Part shown: positions 63,534-64,000 of the stretch, piece by piece
Layout: each line of letters starts with the position of its first letter
How positions within the stretch are numbered: position 1 is the stretch's first letter
Source: Tetrapyrgos nigripes
Lineage: Eukaryota > Basidiomycota > Agaricomycetes > Agaricales > Campanellaceae
Direction: 5' to 3'
DNA: 64,000 nucleotides
Assembly: GCA_013368315.1 (NCBI GenBank)
Contig: JAACJM010000051.1
Span: 1-64,000 of the forward strand
Made by a program: the position numbers and the translations under genes
The notes under the pieces: generated by a model
Database searches by the model: none
What the model was told of the DNA's origin: nothing
What the model saw: the letters and a program-made list of their open reading frames with translations, nothing else

Positions 63534-64000
63534 TGCAGCCAGAAGCTTGGCGCGGAAGTGGCTGTGTACTCGCGGAAATGAACTTCAAGTCTTTCCGCAA
63601 GTTCTGCTTTGTTTTTTCCTAGGATTTTTGGTATGCAGAGTGAGAGAAGCTACTTAGAATGAAATATGACTGTTTTTGTGGAAGAAAGGCAGGCAAACCA
63701 TACGTGAGAATATTTCTTACTTACCTAATAACTGGCTTGCACGGGTCAGCCCTATTCAAAAGCGCCAGACTACATATATACACACGAAGTGTAGGACATG
63801 TATATATCGTCAGTCTGGATACTCAAGACTAGGGATCAGTTGCATGATAAGACCCCTTGTCACGCTTCCAGCCATTACTGCCAGTGTTTGTCTTTGTAGA
63901 CCAATGGACCTGGAGACATTTCATCTTGAGATACTCTGCGTGTGTCAGATGCATTGCAAATGGCCCAGAAGGCCACTCTGGCCAAATACCACCTTCAAGT
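63534..64000. other. Right edge, no recognised gene
   Basis: Contains an inverted pair CCAGACTACATATATACAC / GTATATATCGTCAGTCTGG around 63767-63818. Otherwise nothing supportable. Confidence 0.4.

Overview
This window looks like repeat-rich chromosomal DNA of a filamentous fungus, most likely a basidiomycete (Agaricomycetes). The host genes carry many short (about 50-65 bp) GT-AG introns. The retrotransposons are Ty3/Gypsy chromoviruses of the type common in mushroom-forming fungi. The genus cannot be fixed from sequence alone. Only the first third holds host genes, and most of those are broken; the rest is transposons, satellites and hairpin arrays.

Layout. 1-1376: 3' part of an intact, ten-exon MFS transporter of the anion:cation symporter (Dal5-like) type. 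1427-8996: a 7.6-kb unit bounded by long inverted repeats (about 1.7 and 1.4 kb) with tandem sub-repeats, TA at both ends and no recognisable transposase; its interior holds a cluster of short hairpins and a smaller inverted-repeat element. 10408-11099: a three-exon conserved fungal gene. 11999-13138: a second inverted-repeat element. 14575-14830 and 15479-16510: remnants of a cytochrome P450 and of a URC1/GTP-cyclohydrolase-II-like gene. 17660-18172 and 19561-20653: small inverted-repeat elements around an unrecognised 354-codon ORF. 21520-25790: two arrays of the palindrome GACGCT-N3-AGCGTC separated by a 453-bp satellite. 25895-26122: a minisatellite and three telomere-like repeats, then a decayed chromovirus end (D, 26126-27969). 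28440-29890: another hairpin-bearing repeat. 30651-32458: a MYND-finger pseudogene.

33746-61152 is a three-level Russian doll of LTR retrotransposons, each with a perfect 5-bp target duplication. Element A (minus, ATAAA) is split inside gag by B (plus, TGAAG), and B is split inside gag by C (minus, AGTCC). LTR pairs differ by only about 1% and mostly by C/T or G/A, so all three insertions are recent. Coding damage is strikingly uniform: nearly every premature stop is TGA where CGA is expected, which suggests CpG deamination.

Besides gag and pol the elements carry extra genes. A and C share (i) an ORF between the 5' LTR and gag and (ii) a third sense ORF between pol and the 3' LTR, coding for a Cys/His-rich module followed by a tail full of GW/WG motifs that resembles an Argonaute hook. 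B instead has a four-exon gene on the opposite strand between pol and the 3' LTR. These accessory genes, together with the recurrent hairpin arrays, are the best candidates for undescribed biology here. 61158-64000 holds a decayed tRNA-like sequence, more small hairpins and a 186-bp tandem duplication.
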